This document shows positions 1 through 7,466 of a DNA stretch of 64,000 nt, piece after piece. The stretch is from Rhodospirillales bacterium URHD0017 (GTDB lineage Bacteria > Pseudomonadota > Alphaproteobacteria > Reyranellales > Reyranellaceae), in assembly GCA_900110395.1 (NCBI GenBank), contig FODP01000013.1:1-64000 (forward strand), in the 5' to 3' direction. Under the pieces are notes generated by a model. That model saw nothing but the letters and a program-made list of their open reading frames with translations. It did not search any database and was not told the DNA's origin. Numbering within the stretch: the stretch's first letter is position 1; each line of letters begins with the position of its first letter. A program made the translations under genes and the position numbers.

Positions 1-296
1 AGCGGCGCCTCGCGGAAGGCGAAGCGGTCGACATGGCGGGCGACGGCGCCTTTCAGCGCGTCGAGCTGGCCCATGGCGCTCGCCTCCAGCCGGCAGTCGA
101 GGCCGTCGTCATGCGCCTGCATCAGGAGCATGGCGTCATCCGGCCAGTCGGCGCCCCGCGCATTGCGCGGGAAGATCACGCCGCCCTTCTGCTCGGTGAA
201 TTCGACCGCGAGGTTGTGGCTCCAGTGCTTGCAGAGCTGCTGGAGGTAGCGGCTGGCCTTCGCGGTGGGAACGCGAGCCGTGCTGTTGAACGTCAT
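1..296 (-). CDS. DUF2218 domain protein (3' end cut by window edge)
   Basis: The reading frame starts at the ATG at 296 (MTFNSTARVPTAKASRY) and runs off the left edge with no stop, so about 98 residues are visible. Features matching DUF2218 are an N-terminal TARVPTAKASRYL stretch, a central HWSHNLAVEF segment and a C-terminal AMGQLDALKGAVARHVDRFAF helix. The family is small (about 100 residues), so little is probably missing. DUF2218 proteins are commonly found beside siderophore-interacting ferric reductases, but their biochemical role is unknown. The start codon lies one base after the stop of the upstream PadR gene, so the two are almost certainly co-transcribed. A siderophore-interacting protein gene just outside the window would fit, but that is inference. 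Confidence 0.8.
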   Translation of the reverse strand, partial: MTFNSTARVPTAKASRYLQQLCKHWSHNLAVEFTEQKGGVIFPRNARGADWPDDAMLLMQAHDDGLDCRLEASAMGQLDALKGAVARHVDRFAFREAP

Positions 297-297
297 C

Positions 298-1002
298 TTA
301 CAGCCGCTCGATCTTGCGCGCGGCCTCGTCGAGGATGGCCGCGACCTCGTGCATGGTCTCGCTCTGCACGCCGTCTTTGCCGAGGCGATCGAGCAGCACG
401 GTGCGCAGGTTGCCCATGGCGCGCCGCACCGGGCCGCCATCGGTCCGCTCGCGCAGGGAGGCGAGTTCGGCCAGGCGCGCGAACAGCGCCTCGACTTCCG
501 GCTTCTTTGCCAAAAGCTCGGCGGTGCCGTCGGCGGTGATCGCGAACGGCTTGCGCGGACCTTCGGCCGCCGCTTCTTCGATGCGGCCCATGTCCTGCAG
601 CAGGGTGAGCGTCGGGTAGATCACGCCGGGGCTCGGCACGTAGGCGCCGCCCGTCAGCTCTTCGATGGCGCGGATCAACTCGTAGCCGTGGCGCGGCTGG
701 TCGGCGATCAGCTTCAGCAGCACGAGCTGCAGCTCGCCCGAGTCGAAGACGCGCCGGCGGCGACCGCGTCCTTCGCCATGCTCGCCGTCGCGGCCGAAGC
801 CGTGCCGACCGCGATGGCCGAAATGACGCCCGCGCGAAGCGTGATCGCGGGAAAGCTCGAGTGCCTCAGGCTGGTCCGATCCAGGATGGCCGGAGCGCCG
901 GCCGAAGCCGCCGTAGCGGTGGCGGCCCTCGTCGCCGCGCCCGTGCCTGTACTCGTGGCGCCGGCGCTCGTCGTGCCCGTGGATGGGGTGGAAGAATCGC
1001 AT
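298..1002 (-). CDS. PadR-family regulator with His/Arg/Gly-rich N-terminal tail (NfeR/YqjI-like)
   Basis: 234 residues from the ATG at 1002. This start is preferred over one 11 codons upstream because AAGGAA lies 8 bases before it. Residues 1 to about 78 are a disordered tail with about 12 His and many Arg/Gly and no Cys. From FDSGELQLVLLKLI onward is a PadR winged helix (HGYELIRAIEELTGG, PSPGVIYPTLTLLQDMG) followed by a dimerising C-terminal helix. E. coli YqjI/NfeR has the same layout: a His-rich metal-binding tail plus PadR domain, repressing a ferric reductase gene in response to nickel or iron. The following DUF2218 gene supports a metal or siderophore role. A 10-bp palindrome at 1035-1044 upstream is a likely autoregulatory operator. 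The YqjI tail contains Cys; this one does not, so metal preference may differ. Confidence 0.87.
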   Translation of the reverse strand: MRFFHPIHGHDERRRHEYRHGRGDEGRHRYGGFGRRSGHPGSDQPEALELSRDHASRGRHFGHRGRHGFGRDGEHGEGRGRRRRVFDSGELQLVLLKLIADQPRHGYELIRAIEELTGGAYVPSPGVIYPTLTLLQDMGRIEEAAAEGPRKPFAITADGTAELLAKKPEVEALFARLAELASLRERTDGGPVRRAMGNLRTVLLDRLGKDGVQSETMHEVAAILDEAARKIERL

Positions 1003-1034
1003 TCGTGTCGTTCCTTTATGTTTTAACATGTCCA

Positions 1035-1076
1035 AGATATATCTCGATGTAGCTTAGATTCAAGAGATCATCGAGA
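1035..1076. promoter_or_regulatory. Probable PadR operator region
   Basis: AGATATATCT (1035-1044) is a perfect 10-bp palindrome 33 bases upstream of the PadR start codon. It overlaps an 8-bp inverted repeat, TCTCGATG (1042-1049) with CATCGAGA (1069-1076). Its AT content stands out in a GC-rich genome. Autoregulation by PadR proteins through palindromes beside their own gene is established for the family; assignment of this site is inference. Confidence 0.5.
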
Positions 1077-1092
1077 ATTATTTTGGCCACTC

Positions 1093-1115
1093 TTGACGAA
1101 AGGGACCTTGGTCCC
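1093..1115 (+). promoter_or_regulatory. Putative -35 element and operator of the toxin-antitoxin pair
   Basis: TTGACG (1093-1098) resembles a -35 element. It is followed by GGGACC-TT-GGTCCC (1102-1115), a 6-bp inverted repeat with a 2-base centre, which is too tight for an RNA hairpin but suits a dimeric DNA-binding protein. The site lies 39 bases before the antitoxin start. Antitoxins of this type repress their own promoters. No convincing -10 element could be placed. Confidence 0.4.
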
Positions 1116-1153
1116 AATTTTAGCTAGAATTTCTGTCTAGAAGGTGCAGACGA

Positions 1154-1414
1154 ATGCCTCCCCCCACTTGGTCGCTGCAGGACGCCAAGAATCGCTTCAG
1201 CGCCGTGGTTGAAGCGGCGAGTCACGGCAAGCCGCAGGTCGTCACCAAGCACGGCAAGCCCGCCGTCGTCGTCGTCGCCGCCGCCGAGTACGAGCGGCTG
1301 CGCCATCTCGAGCGGCTGAAGGCGCCCAGCTTCACCGACCACCTGCTGGCCATGCCGACCGACGACGGCGCGTTCGATCGCCTGAAGGGGACGCTGCGGG
1401 AAACCGATCCCTGA
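1154..1414 (+). CDS. Type II antitoxin, Phd/YefM family
   Basis: 86 residues. The N-terminus (WSLQDAKNRFSAVVEAASHGKPQVVTKHGKPAVVVV) carries the Phd/YefM fold signature: an 'AK..FS.vv..a..G.pq.vt..gk.avVv' pattern that forms the DNA-binding dimer. The C-terminal part (FTDHLLAMPTDDGAFDRL) would wrap the toxin. AAGG lies about 9 bases before the ATG. The TGA stop overlaps the next ATG by one base (TGATG), giving translational coupling with the PIN toxin, the usual antitoxin-first order. The cognate toxin class (PIN) makes this a Phd-antitoxin/VapC-type pair. Confidence 0.87.
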   Translation: MPPPTWSLQDAKNRFSAVVEAASHGKPQVVTKHGKPAVVVVAAAEYERLRHLERLKAPSFTDHLLAMPTDDGAFDRLKGTLRETDP

Positions 1415-1833
1415 TGTACCTGCTGGACACGGTGGTCCTGTCCGAGCTGCGCAAGAGCCCCGCGCGGCGCAATCCCAATGTCGTTTCCTGGCTCGCGTCG
1501 GTGTCGCCGGACGAGCTGTTCATCAGCGCAATCAGCATCGGCGAGATCGAACGTGGCATAGAGCGGCGACGGTCCGTCGATCCCCCCTTCGCCGCCGCGC
1601 TTGCCGAATGGCTGCATGTGGTCCTCAGGAACTACGGCGAGCGGATCCTGCCGCTCGGCGTCGACATCGCTCGGCGCTGGGGAAGGCTGTCGGCGGAGAT
1701 CGGCAATAATGGCATCGATCTTGCGATTGCGGCGACCGCGCTGGAGCACGGCCTGGTGGTCGTGACGCGTAATGTGTCGGACTTCGCCGCGACCGGAGCC
1801 GCGCTGCTCGATCCCTTCGAGCCGCGCCCGTAG
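1414..1833 (+). CDS. Type II toxin, PIN-domain ribonuclease (VapC/FitB-like)
   Basis: 139 residues, full length for a PIN toxin. The acidic residues expected to bind Mg2+ are all present: D5 (MYLLDTVVLSEL), E44 (SIGEIERGI), D102 (NNGIDLAIAATA) and D123 (VTRNVSDF). Members cleave tRNA or rRNA site-specifically; the target cannot be read from sequence. The gene is coupled to the preceding antitoxin by a one-base overlap. FitB-like chromosomal proteins share the LLDTxVLSE opening. No sign of degradation is visible, so the module is probably functional. Confidence 0.88.
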   Translation: MYLLDTVVLSELRKSPARRNPNVVSWLASVSPDELFISAISIGEIERGIERRRSVDPPFAAALAEWLHVVLRNYGERILPLGVDIARRWGRLSAEIGNNGIDLAIAATALEHGLVVVTRNVSDFAATGAALLDPFEPRP

Positions 1834-1840
1834 GCTCTGC

Positions 1841-1861
1841 CCTGTCGCCCGCCGCGACGGG
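1841..1861 (+). terminator. Weak hairpin after the toxin gene
   Basis: CCTGTCGC and GCGACGGG form an 8-bp stem (one G-U pair) with a CCGCC loop, 8 bases after the toxin stop. No T-run follows, so it would be at best a weak or Rho-assisted terminator between the toxin pair and the hydroxylase operon. Confidence 0.3.
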
Positions 1862-1907
1862 ATGATACGCTGTCACCAGACGTCGACGCTGGGGGGCAGG
1901 GGGCGTA

Positions 1908-4730
1908 ATGAACAAGGCGTTGTCACGCCGTGGGTTCGTCAGGGCTGGGGTTGCTTCGGGGGTCGCCTACAAGATCGGCTTTATCGGGAGCGGGGCGGAA
2001 GCGGCCATCGTCGACGATCCGCGCGCGCAACTGGCCTCTTGGATCGCGCCGGACGGCAAGGCGCGGTTTCGCACCGATGCCGTCGCCAAGGTCACCGGCG
2101 CCAAGACCTTTGCGCGCGACTACCGGGCGCGCGACATGCCGGGCTGGCCGGCCGGGCAGAGCCACGCCTTCCTGATCCACGCCACCCGTGCCGATGCCGT
2201 GTTCACCGGCATCGACCTGTCGCTGCTGGGCGAGCTCAAGCCCGATCGTCTGGTGCTGGGCGACGAGCTTCTGCGCGACGGCCTCAGGCCGCCGACCGGC
2301 GGCGTCGTCGGCGCGCCGGGTTTTTATGGCGAGGTCTTCCTGGTGCCGCCGGGCGAGACCCCGCGGCTGCTCGGCCAGCCGCTCGCCCTCTTGGTCTACC
2401 GCGACTTCGCCCGCTGTGACGCGGCGCGCCGTCGCCTGCGCTTCGCGCCGGAGGCTGTCCGTTGGGGCGCGGCGTCGGGCTACAACACGCCGGCGAACTA
2501 CGGCGCGGCGCGCTTCGTGCGCATCGCCGGGCCGACGCCGCAGGCGCCCGACATCTATGCGCCGCTCAGCGGGACCACGATCTACGCCGACTTCAAGGGC
2601 GACACCGTCGCCTGGCCGTCGGCCGACCAGGCCGGCGATGCCTCGCAGCGCGGCATGTGGGCGGCGGGCGAGATCGACCGCATGATCGCCTCGGCGGGTT
2701 CCGACTCGCTGGTGGTGAAGCGATCCTATTTCTCGCAATCGGCCGATGCCTCGGCGATGGAGGCCGACAACGGCAACGCCTGGCTCGATCCCGCGAGCGG
2801 CGCCTTGCGTATGATGATGGCCACCCAGTCGCCCTACGAGATCGCGGTCGCCGCCGCCTCGATGATCGCAGCCTCCGGGCCTGCGGTGAAATCGGCCGTG
2901 AAGTCGATCGACCTCTCGATCGGCTACACCGTCGGCTACGGCACCAAGGACCATTCGATCTTCCCCTACCTCGCCATCGTGGCGGCGCTCTACGGCGAGG
3001 GCCGGCCGGTGCGGCTCGCCAACGACCGCTACGGCCAGTTCCAGATGGCCCTGAAGCGCCACTCCTGCGCGACCGATGTGACCCTGGTCGTCGATCGCGC
3101 GACGCAGCGCTTCCGACTCATGAAGGGCACCTACCGCATGGACGGCGGCGGCCGCCGCAACCTCTCGCCCGAGGTCAGCATGGTCGGCGCCAGCGCGGCG
3201 CAGGGCATCTACTACCTGCCCAACAGCGACTTCACCGCCGAGGCCCGCGCCTCGCGCGCGGTCGATGCCGGATCTACGCGCGGTTACGGAACGCTGCAGA
3301 CCATGGCGCCGACCGAGATGCTGGTCGACGAGGTCGCCGAGCTGTTGTCGGTCGATCCCATTGAGCTGCGCCGCCGCAACCTGATGCTGACGGGCATGCG
3401 CAACTCGCAGGGCGCCGTGCCGGCAGGCGCGATCCGCACTGACGAGCTGCTGCAGCGCGCCGGCGCGCATCCGCTGTGGCGCGAGCGCGCCTCGCGCAAA
3501 CGGGCCTACGAGACGGCCTATCCCGGCCGGCGCTACGGCGTGGGCTTCGCCATCGTGCAGAAGGACTATGGCTCGGGCGGCGAGGCGTCGACGGCCACCC
3601 TGGAGCTGCTGGCGTCGGGCGGCCTGGCGCTGCGCCAGGGTGGCAGCGAGATCGGCACCGGCCTGACGACCAGCCACGCCGTCATGGTGCGCGACATCCT
3701 GGGGAGAGCGCCGGACAGGATGAGCTTCGGCGTGACCGAGTGGCCGGAGATGCCGCTGACATCTACCGAAGAACCCTTTACGGCGTCGCAGGAGCAAGAG
3801 GACACGTGGGCGCGCGATCCGCGCTGGACGCCGATGCGGCAGACGGCGATGAGCGCGTCGAACAGCGTCTATTTCGTCGGCCACGCCACCCGCACCGCCG
3901 CGCGCACCCTGCTCAGCCTGTCGCTGTGGCCGGCGGCCCTCTCGATCTGGTCGGCCGGCCCCGACGGCGGATCGTTGAGATCGTTGTCGGTCGACATCGG
4001 CGAGGCGCGCTTCACCACCGACGGCAAGCTGAGCGCCGGCGGCCTCGAGCCGCTCAGTCTCGAGCGCCTCGCCGCCGCTGCCCGGGCGCGCGGCCTGGTC
4101 ACCGCCGTCAGCGTCCACGCCTTCAACCGCTGGGAATGGGCCGTGGCCGAGTTCGACGTGCCCGGCGCCGGCCGCCTCAGCCTGCCCGCCGATGCGCTGT
4201 CGGTGCGCTACGGCGATGGCGGCTACACGTTCATCGAGCGCCAGAAGGTCGTCTACCCGCCGCTCGCCCGCCTCAACGCCGCCGTGACCTACTATTCCGG
4301 CAAGGCCGCGCTGGCCGAGATCGCCGTCGACACCGCGACCGGCAAGGTCGAGGTGCTGTCGCATCACTCGATCCTGGAATGCGGCCACCAGGTCGTGCCG
4401 CAGCTGGTCTCGGGCCAGATCCAGGGCGGCGTGGCGATGGGCATCGGCCACGCGCTCCTGGAATCGCTGCCGCTCTACGAGGGCGGGCCGGGCGACGGCA
4501 CCTGGAACTGGAACCGCTATCGCCTGCCGCACGCGGCCGACGTCGCGGTGTGGAAGCAGTCGGCCGAGGTCCTGCCGCCGCTCTCCGACAGCGATGCGCC
4601 CAAGGGCATGGCCGAGGTCGTCATGATCCCGATCGTGCCGGCGATCGCCAACGCCATCGCGCACGCCATCGGCAAGCGCTTCTACGCAACGCCCATCACC
4701 GCGGAACAGATCCTCGAGGCCCTGGGATGA
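1908..4730 (+). CDS. Molybdenum hydroxylase large subunit (xanthine/aldehyde/isoquinoline oxidoreductase family), Tat-exported
   Basis: 940 residues. A twin-arginine signal (SRRGFVRAG, R7-R8, then a short hydrophobic stretch ending near AEAA) predicts export as a folded cofactor-loaded protein. The hammerhead domain begins around residue 55 (KVTGAKTFARDY). Two molybdopterin-binding domains follow, with STRGYGTLQTMAPTEMLVDE, QGGSEIGTGLTTSHAVMV and a C-terminal AEVVMIPIVPAIANAIAHAI, the region that holds the catalytic Glu in this family. Periplasmic members of this type pass electrons to a [2Fe-2S] subunit and then to a cytochrome c, and both are encoded next. The stop overlaps the next start (ATGA). 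The substrate (aldehyde or N-heterocycle) cannot be assigned. No accessory maturation genes (XdhC or MoCo insertion) are visible nearby. Confidence 0.88.
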   Translation: MNKALSRRGFVRAGVASGVAYKIGFIGSGAEAAIVDDPRAQLASWIAPDGKARFRTDAVAKVTGAKTFARDYRARDMPGWPAGQSHAFLIHATRADAVFTGIDLSLLGELKPDRLVLGDELLRDGLRPPTGGVVGAPGFYGEVFLVPPGETPRLLGQPLALLVYRDFARCDAARRRLRFAPEAVRWGAASGYNTPANYGAARFVRIAGPTPQAPDIYAPLSGTTIYADFKGDTVAWPSADQAGDASQRGMWAAGEIDRMIASAGSDSLVVKRSYFSQSADASAMEADNGNAWLDPASGALRMMMATQSPYEIAVAAASMIAASGPAVKSAVKSIDLSIGYTVGYGTKDHSIFPYLAIVAALYGEGRPVRLANDRYGQFQMALKRHSCATDVTLVVDRATQRFRLMKGTYRMDGGGRRNLSPEVSMVGASAAQGIYYLPNSDFTAEARASRAVDAGSTRGYGTLQTMAPTEMLVDEVAELLSVDPIELRRRNLMLTGMRNSQGAVPAGAIRTDELLQRAGAHPLWRERASRKRAYETAYPGRRYGVGFAIVQKDYGSGGEASTATLELLASGGLALRQGGSEIGTGLTTSHAVMVRDILGRAPDRMSFGVTEWPEMPLTSTEEPFTASQEQEDTWARDPRWTPMRQTAMSASNSVYFVGHATRTAARTLLSLSLWPAALSIWSAGPDGGSLRSLSVDIGEARFTTDGKLSAGGLEPLSLERLAAAARARGLVTAVSVHAFNRWEWAVAEFDVPGAGRLSLPADALSVRYGDGGYTFIERQKVVYPPLARLNAAVTYYSGKAALAEIAVDTATGKVEVLSHHSILECGHQVVPQLVSGQIQGGVAMGIGHALLESLPLYEGGPGDGTWNWNRYRLPHAADVAVWKQSAEVLPPLSDSDAPKGMAEVVMIPIVPAIANAIAHAIGKRFYATPITAEQILEALG

Positions 4731-5269
4731 CGCTCAAATCCAGCCCGCTCTCGTTCACGGTGAACGGCAAGCCGGTCGGGCCGATCGACGTGCCTGACGA
4801 CATGATGCTGCTCGACGTCCTGCACGAATATCTCGGGCTGACCGGCTCGCGCATGGCCTGCGGCCAGGGCATCTGCCATGCCTGCGCCGTCATCCTCGAC
4901 GGCCCGGGCGGACCGCGCGAGATCAGGAGCTGCATCACCGGCGCGCACTTCTTCGCCAACAAGTCGATCCGCACGGTCGAAGGCCATGCCGAGCGCGACG
5001 CGCAGGGCAACGTCGTGCGCCTGTCGCCGGTGCAGCAGGCCTTCATCGAGCATTTCTCCTTCCAGTGCGGCTACTGCACGCCGGGCTTCGTCACCGCCGC
5101 CACGGTGCTGGTCGAGCGGCTGAAGACCGCGCCGGTGGCGCGCCGCGATCTCGAAGCCGCGATCGACAAGGCGATGGGCCAGCACATCTGCCGCTGCACC
5201 GGCTATGTCCGCTACTTCGAGGCCGTGCGCGACCTCGTGCTGGCGACGCCCGGCCTGGTGAAAGGGTGA
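4727..5269 (+). CDS. [2Fe-2S] subunit of the molybdenum hydroxylase
   Basis: 180 residues from the ATG overlapping the large-subunit stop. The N-terminal plant-type ferredoxin domain has cluster cysteines C45, C50, C53 and C69. The C-terminal all-helical domain has C114-x2-C117 (QCGYCTPGF) and C155-x-C157 (ICRCTGY). This is the standard small subunit (IorA/NdhS/CoxS type) carrying two [2Fe-2S] clusters between the molybdenum centre and the next acceptor. It has no signal peptide, so it would be co-exported with the Tat-bearing large subunit. Its last bases overlap the cytochrome start (GTGA). Confidence 0.92.
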   Translation: MTLKSSPLSFTVNGKPVGPIDVPDDMMLLDVLHEYLGLTGSRMACGQGICHACAVILDGPGGPREIRSCITGAHFFANKSIRTVEGHAERDAQGNVVRLSPVQQAFIEHFSFQCGYCTPGFVTAATVLVERLKTAPVARRDLEAAIDKAMGQHICRCTGYVRYFEAVRDLVLATPGLVKG

Positions 5270-6543
5270 GCCCGCGCCTGCGTCGCTTCGCGCTGGCGAC
5301 CGCCGTCGTCGTCGGCATCGCCGCTGCGGGCGCGCTCGCCGTGATGGCCGGGCTGTTCGAGCGCAGCGTGGTCGAGGCGTCGGCCGACGCGCCGCTCACG
5401 CCGCAGCAGATGAAGGGGCTGGTCGAACGCGGCCGCTATCTCGCCCGCGCCGCCGACTGTGCGGCCTGCCACACCGCCCCGGGCGGCGCGCCCCTGGCCG
5501 GCGGACTCGCCTTCCCCATGCCGTTCGGCACGCTCTACGCCACCAACATCACGCCCGACGCCGAGACCGGCATCGGCCGCTGGACCCGCGCCCAGTTCCA
5601 GCGTGCGCTGCGCGACGGCGTGGCGCCGCGTGGCCATCTCTATCCGGCAATGCCCTACGTCTCCTATCGCCAGCTCACCGCCAACGACACCGATGCGATC
5701 TATGCTTACGTGATGAGCCGGCCGCCGATCCGCCAGGAAAACCGCGCCAACAGCTTTCCCTTCGATTACGTGCGCCCGACCCTGGCCTTCTGGAATCTGC
5801 TGAACCTGCCGGCGCGTGGCTTCGTGCCAGACACGACGCGGCCCAACGACTGGAATCGCGGAAAATACCTGGTCGATGCGCTCGGCCATTGCGGCGAATG
5901 CCACACGCCACGCGACCTGACGCTCGGCATGATCGCGCAGCGCTACCTGCAGGGCACGCGGATCGAAAACGTCGACGCGCCCGACGTGACGCCGACCGGC
6001 CTTTTACGCATGGGCTTCGATGCCGCGGCGCTGGCGCGTTACCTGCCGGCCGGCACCGGCCCGCAGGGCGTGATGAACTTCTCGATGTACGATGTGGTGC
6101 ACAACTCGACGCGCTGGCTGACGAAGGACGACGCGGCCGCCATGGCGACCTACCTGACGGCCCTGCAGCCTATGGTATCCGCGTCTTTGGCGGCGGCGCC
6201 TGCTTCGACGCTGCCGCCGGCCGGGCGACAGACCTACCTGCAACTCTGCTCGGCCTGCCATGGGGTCGACGGCGAGGGCATCGCCCATGTGGCACCGCCG
6301 ATGCGCACCAACGCCAGCCTGCGCGTCTCCTCGCCGCGCAACCTGCTCGTCGTCATCGCCGACGGCCTGCCCGAGCGAGCCTTGCCCGACGGCGAACGCT
6401 ACCAGGCGATGCCCGCCTTCGGTCACGTGCTGGACGACCAACAGATCGCCGATCTCGCGACCTGGCTGCGCGGCAACTGGGGTGGCACGTCCGCGGCCGT
6501 GAGGCAGGTTGAGGTGCAAGCTGTTCGGCCGAAGTTCCCTTAG
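5266..6543 (+). CDS. Three-haem membrane-anchored cytochrome c, electron acceptor of the hydroxylase
   Basis: 425 residues from a GTG at 5266 that overlaps the preceding TGA; the frame is open further upstream but in-frame codons there lie inside the previous gene. Residues 8-30 form a hydrophobic signal anchor. Three CxxCH haem sites are at 65-69 (CAACH), 209-213 (CGECH) and 328-332 (CSACH), each in its own cytochrome c domain. The arrangement matches the AdhB-type subunit of membrane alcohol dehydrogenases and the cytochrome partners of periplasmic aldehyde/nicotinate dehydrogenases. It would take electrons from the [2Fe-2S] subunit and pass them to ubiquinone or a terminal oxidase. Confidence 0.9.
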   Translation: MSPRLRRFALATAVVVGIAAAGALAVMAGLFERSVVEASADAPLTPQQMKGLVERGRYLARAADCAACHTAPGGAPLAGGLAFPMPFGTLYATNITPDAETGIGRWTRAQFQRALRDGVAPRGHLYPAMPYVSYRQLTANDTDAIYAYVMSRPPIRQENRANSFPFDYVRPTLAFWNLLNLPARGFVPDTTRPNDWNRGKYLVDALGHCGECHTPRDLTLGMIAQRYLQGTRIENVDAPDVTPTGLLRMGFDAAALARYLPAGTGPQGVMNFSMYDVVHNSTRWLTKDDAAAMATYLTALQPMVSASLAAAPASTLPPAGRQTYLQLCSACHGVDGEGIAHVAPPMRTNASLRVSSPRNLLVVIADGLPERALPDGERYQAMPAFGHVLDDQQIADLATWLRGNWGGTSAAVRQVEVQAVRPKFP

Positions 6544-6679
6544 GGTAAAGTTCGATCAAGCTCTGAGCTTAATCCGCGCCAAACAACTCCCTCGTTGCCC
6601 TGACCTTACCGCTCTCGATGTCGCGCACACTGACCATTCGGATAGCGGACAGGCATCTTCCTCTGAGACCCTATATCAA

Positions 6680-6691
6680 ATCGTATATGAT
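6680..6691 (+). promoter_or_regulatory. Probable GntR/FadR-type operator
   Basis: ATCGTATATGAT is a near-perfect 12-bp palindrome (10 of 12 positions symmetric) in an AT-rich patch flanked by an outer ATATC/GATAT pair (from 6673 to 6694). It lies about 55 bases upstream of the GntR gene. FCD-type GntR regulators typically bind short palindromes with a GTATAC-like core. The region 6544-6746 holds no other gene. Confidence 0.5.
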
Positions 6692-6746
6692 ATCGGATTG
6701 AAGGCGGCAGAGGGTTGTGCTAGCTCTGCCACGTTCTCGAGGGGAC

Positions 6747-7466
6747 ATGGCAGTGCGCAGCCGGAAGCCACTCATTGCATCACGTCCGACGGCCGATGCG
6801 GCCGAAGGCACACCAGTGATCCAACGAGCAACCGGCCTCGGCGAAGAGGTCTACCAAGCGATCTTCGCCCGCTTGATGGCACTGAACGTCCCACCCGGTG
6901 CCCGCATCACGGTCGACGGCCTGGCGCGCGAGTTCAGCGTGTCGCAAACGCCAGTCCGCGAGGCACTCAGCCGGCTGGAAAGCGAAGGCCTGGTTATCAA
7001 GACACATCTTGTCGGCTACAGCGCGGCGCCGCAGATCTCGCACCGGCGCTTCACCGAGCTCTACGAGCTCCGCCTGCTGCTCGAGCCCGATGCGGCGCGC
7101 AAGGCTGCGGCGACAATGACGGACGCGGCGCTGCAGGTGCTGACCGAAGCGGCGGGGATGATGTTGCGCGCAGGAGGCGCGGACGAACGGGCCCGGTACT
7201 CTCAGTTCGCGCGCGAGGACGCGGCGTTCCACGACAAGATTCTCGCGCTCGCGGGCAACGAGATGATCCGCGAGACGCTGGCGCACCAGCATACGCATTT
7301 CCACATCTTCCGCCTGATGTTCCATGCGCGGGTCACCGAGGAGGCGCTTGACGAGCATGCAGCCATCCTTGCCGCCTTTGCCCGGCGCGACCCGGACGAG
7401 GCCGCGCGGACAATGCGCACGCATATCGAGCGGTCGCGCGACCGCCTGCTGCCGGCGTTCAGCTGA
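6747..7466 (+). CDS. GntR-family regulator with FCD effector domain
   Basis: 239 residues from the ATG at 6747 (GAGGGG just upstream); a GTG ten codons earlier is in frame but has no better ribosome site. The N-terminal winged helix contains LAREFSVSQTPVREALSRLESEGLV, the typical GntR recognition helix. The C-terminal all-helical FCD domain keeps the metal/effector residues (FAREDAAFHDKI, THFHIFRLMFHAR, ALDEHAAILAAF, MRTHIERSRDRL). Such proteins usually repress a catabolic operon and release it on binding a carboxylate-type ligand. The gene opens the importer operon: its TGA overlaps the next ATG (TGATG), so it most likely autoregulates and controls everything to 16.2 kb. Confidence 0.88.
   Translation: MAVRSRKPLIASRPTADAAEGTPVIQRATGLGEEVYQAIFARLMALNVPPGARITVDGLAREFSVSQTPVREALSRLESEGLVIKTHLVGYSAAPQISHRRFTELYELRLLLEPDAARKAAATMTDAALQVLTEAAGMMLRAGGADERARYSQFAREDAAFHDKILALAGNEMIRETLAHQHTHFHIFRLMFHARVTEEALDEHAAILAAFARRDPDEAARTMRTHIERSRDRLLPAFS

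Noticed and set aside
1923..4664. Very long antisense open frame opposite the molybdenum hydroxylase large subunit
   Set aside because: The predicted protein is compositionally random (rich in Arg, Gly, His) with no domain; it is a by-product of high third-position GC in the real gene. The same applies to other long antisense frames, for example opposite the DUF4159 gene, cytochrome b and nirB.
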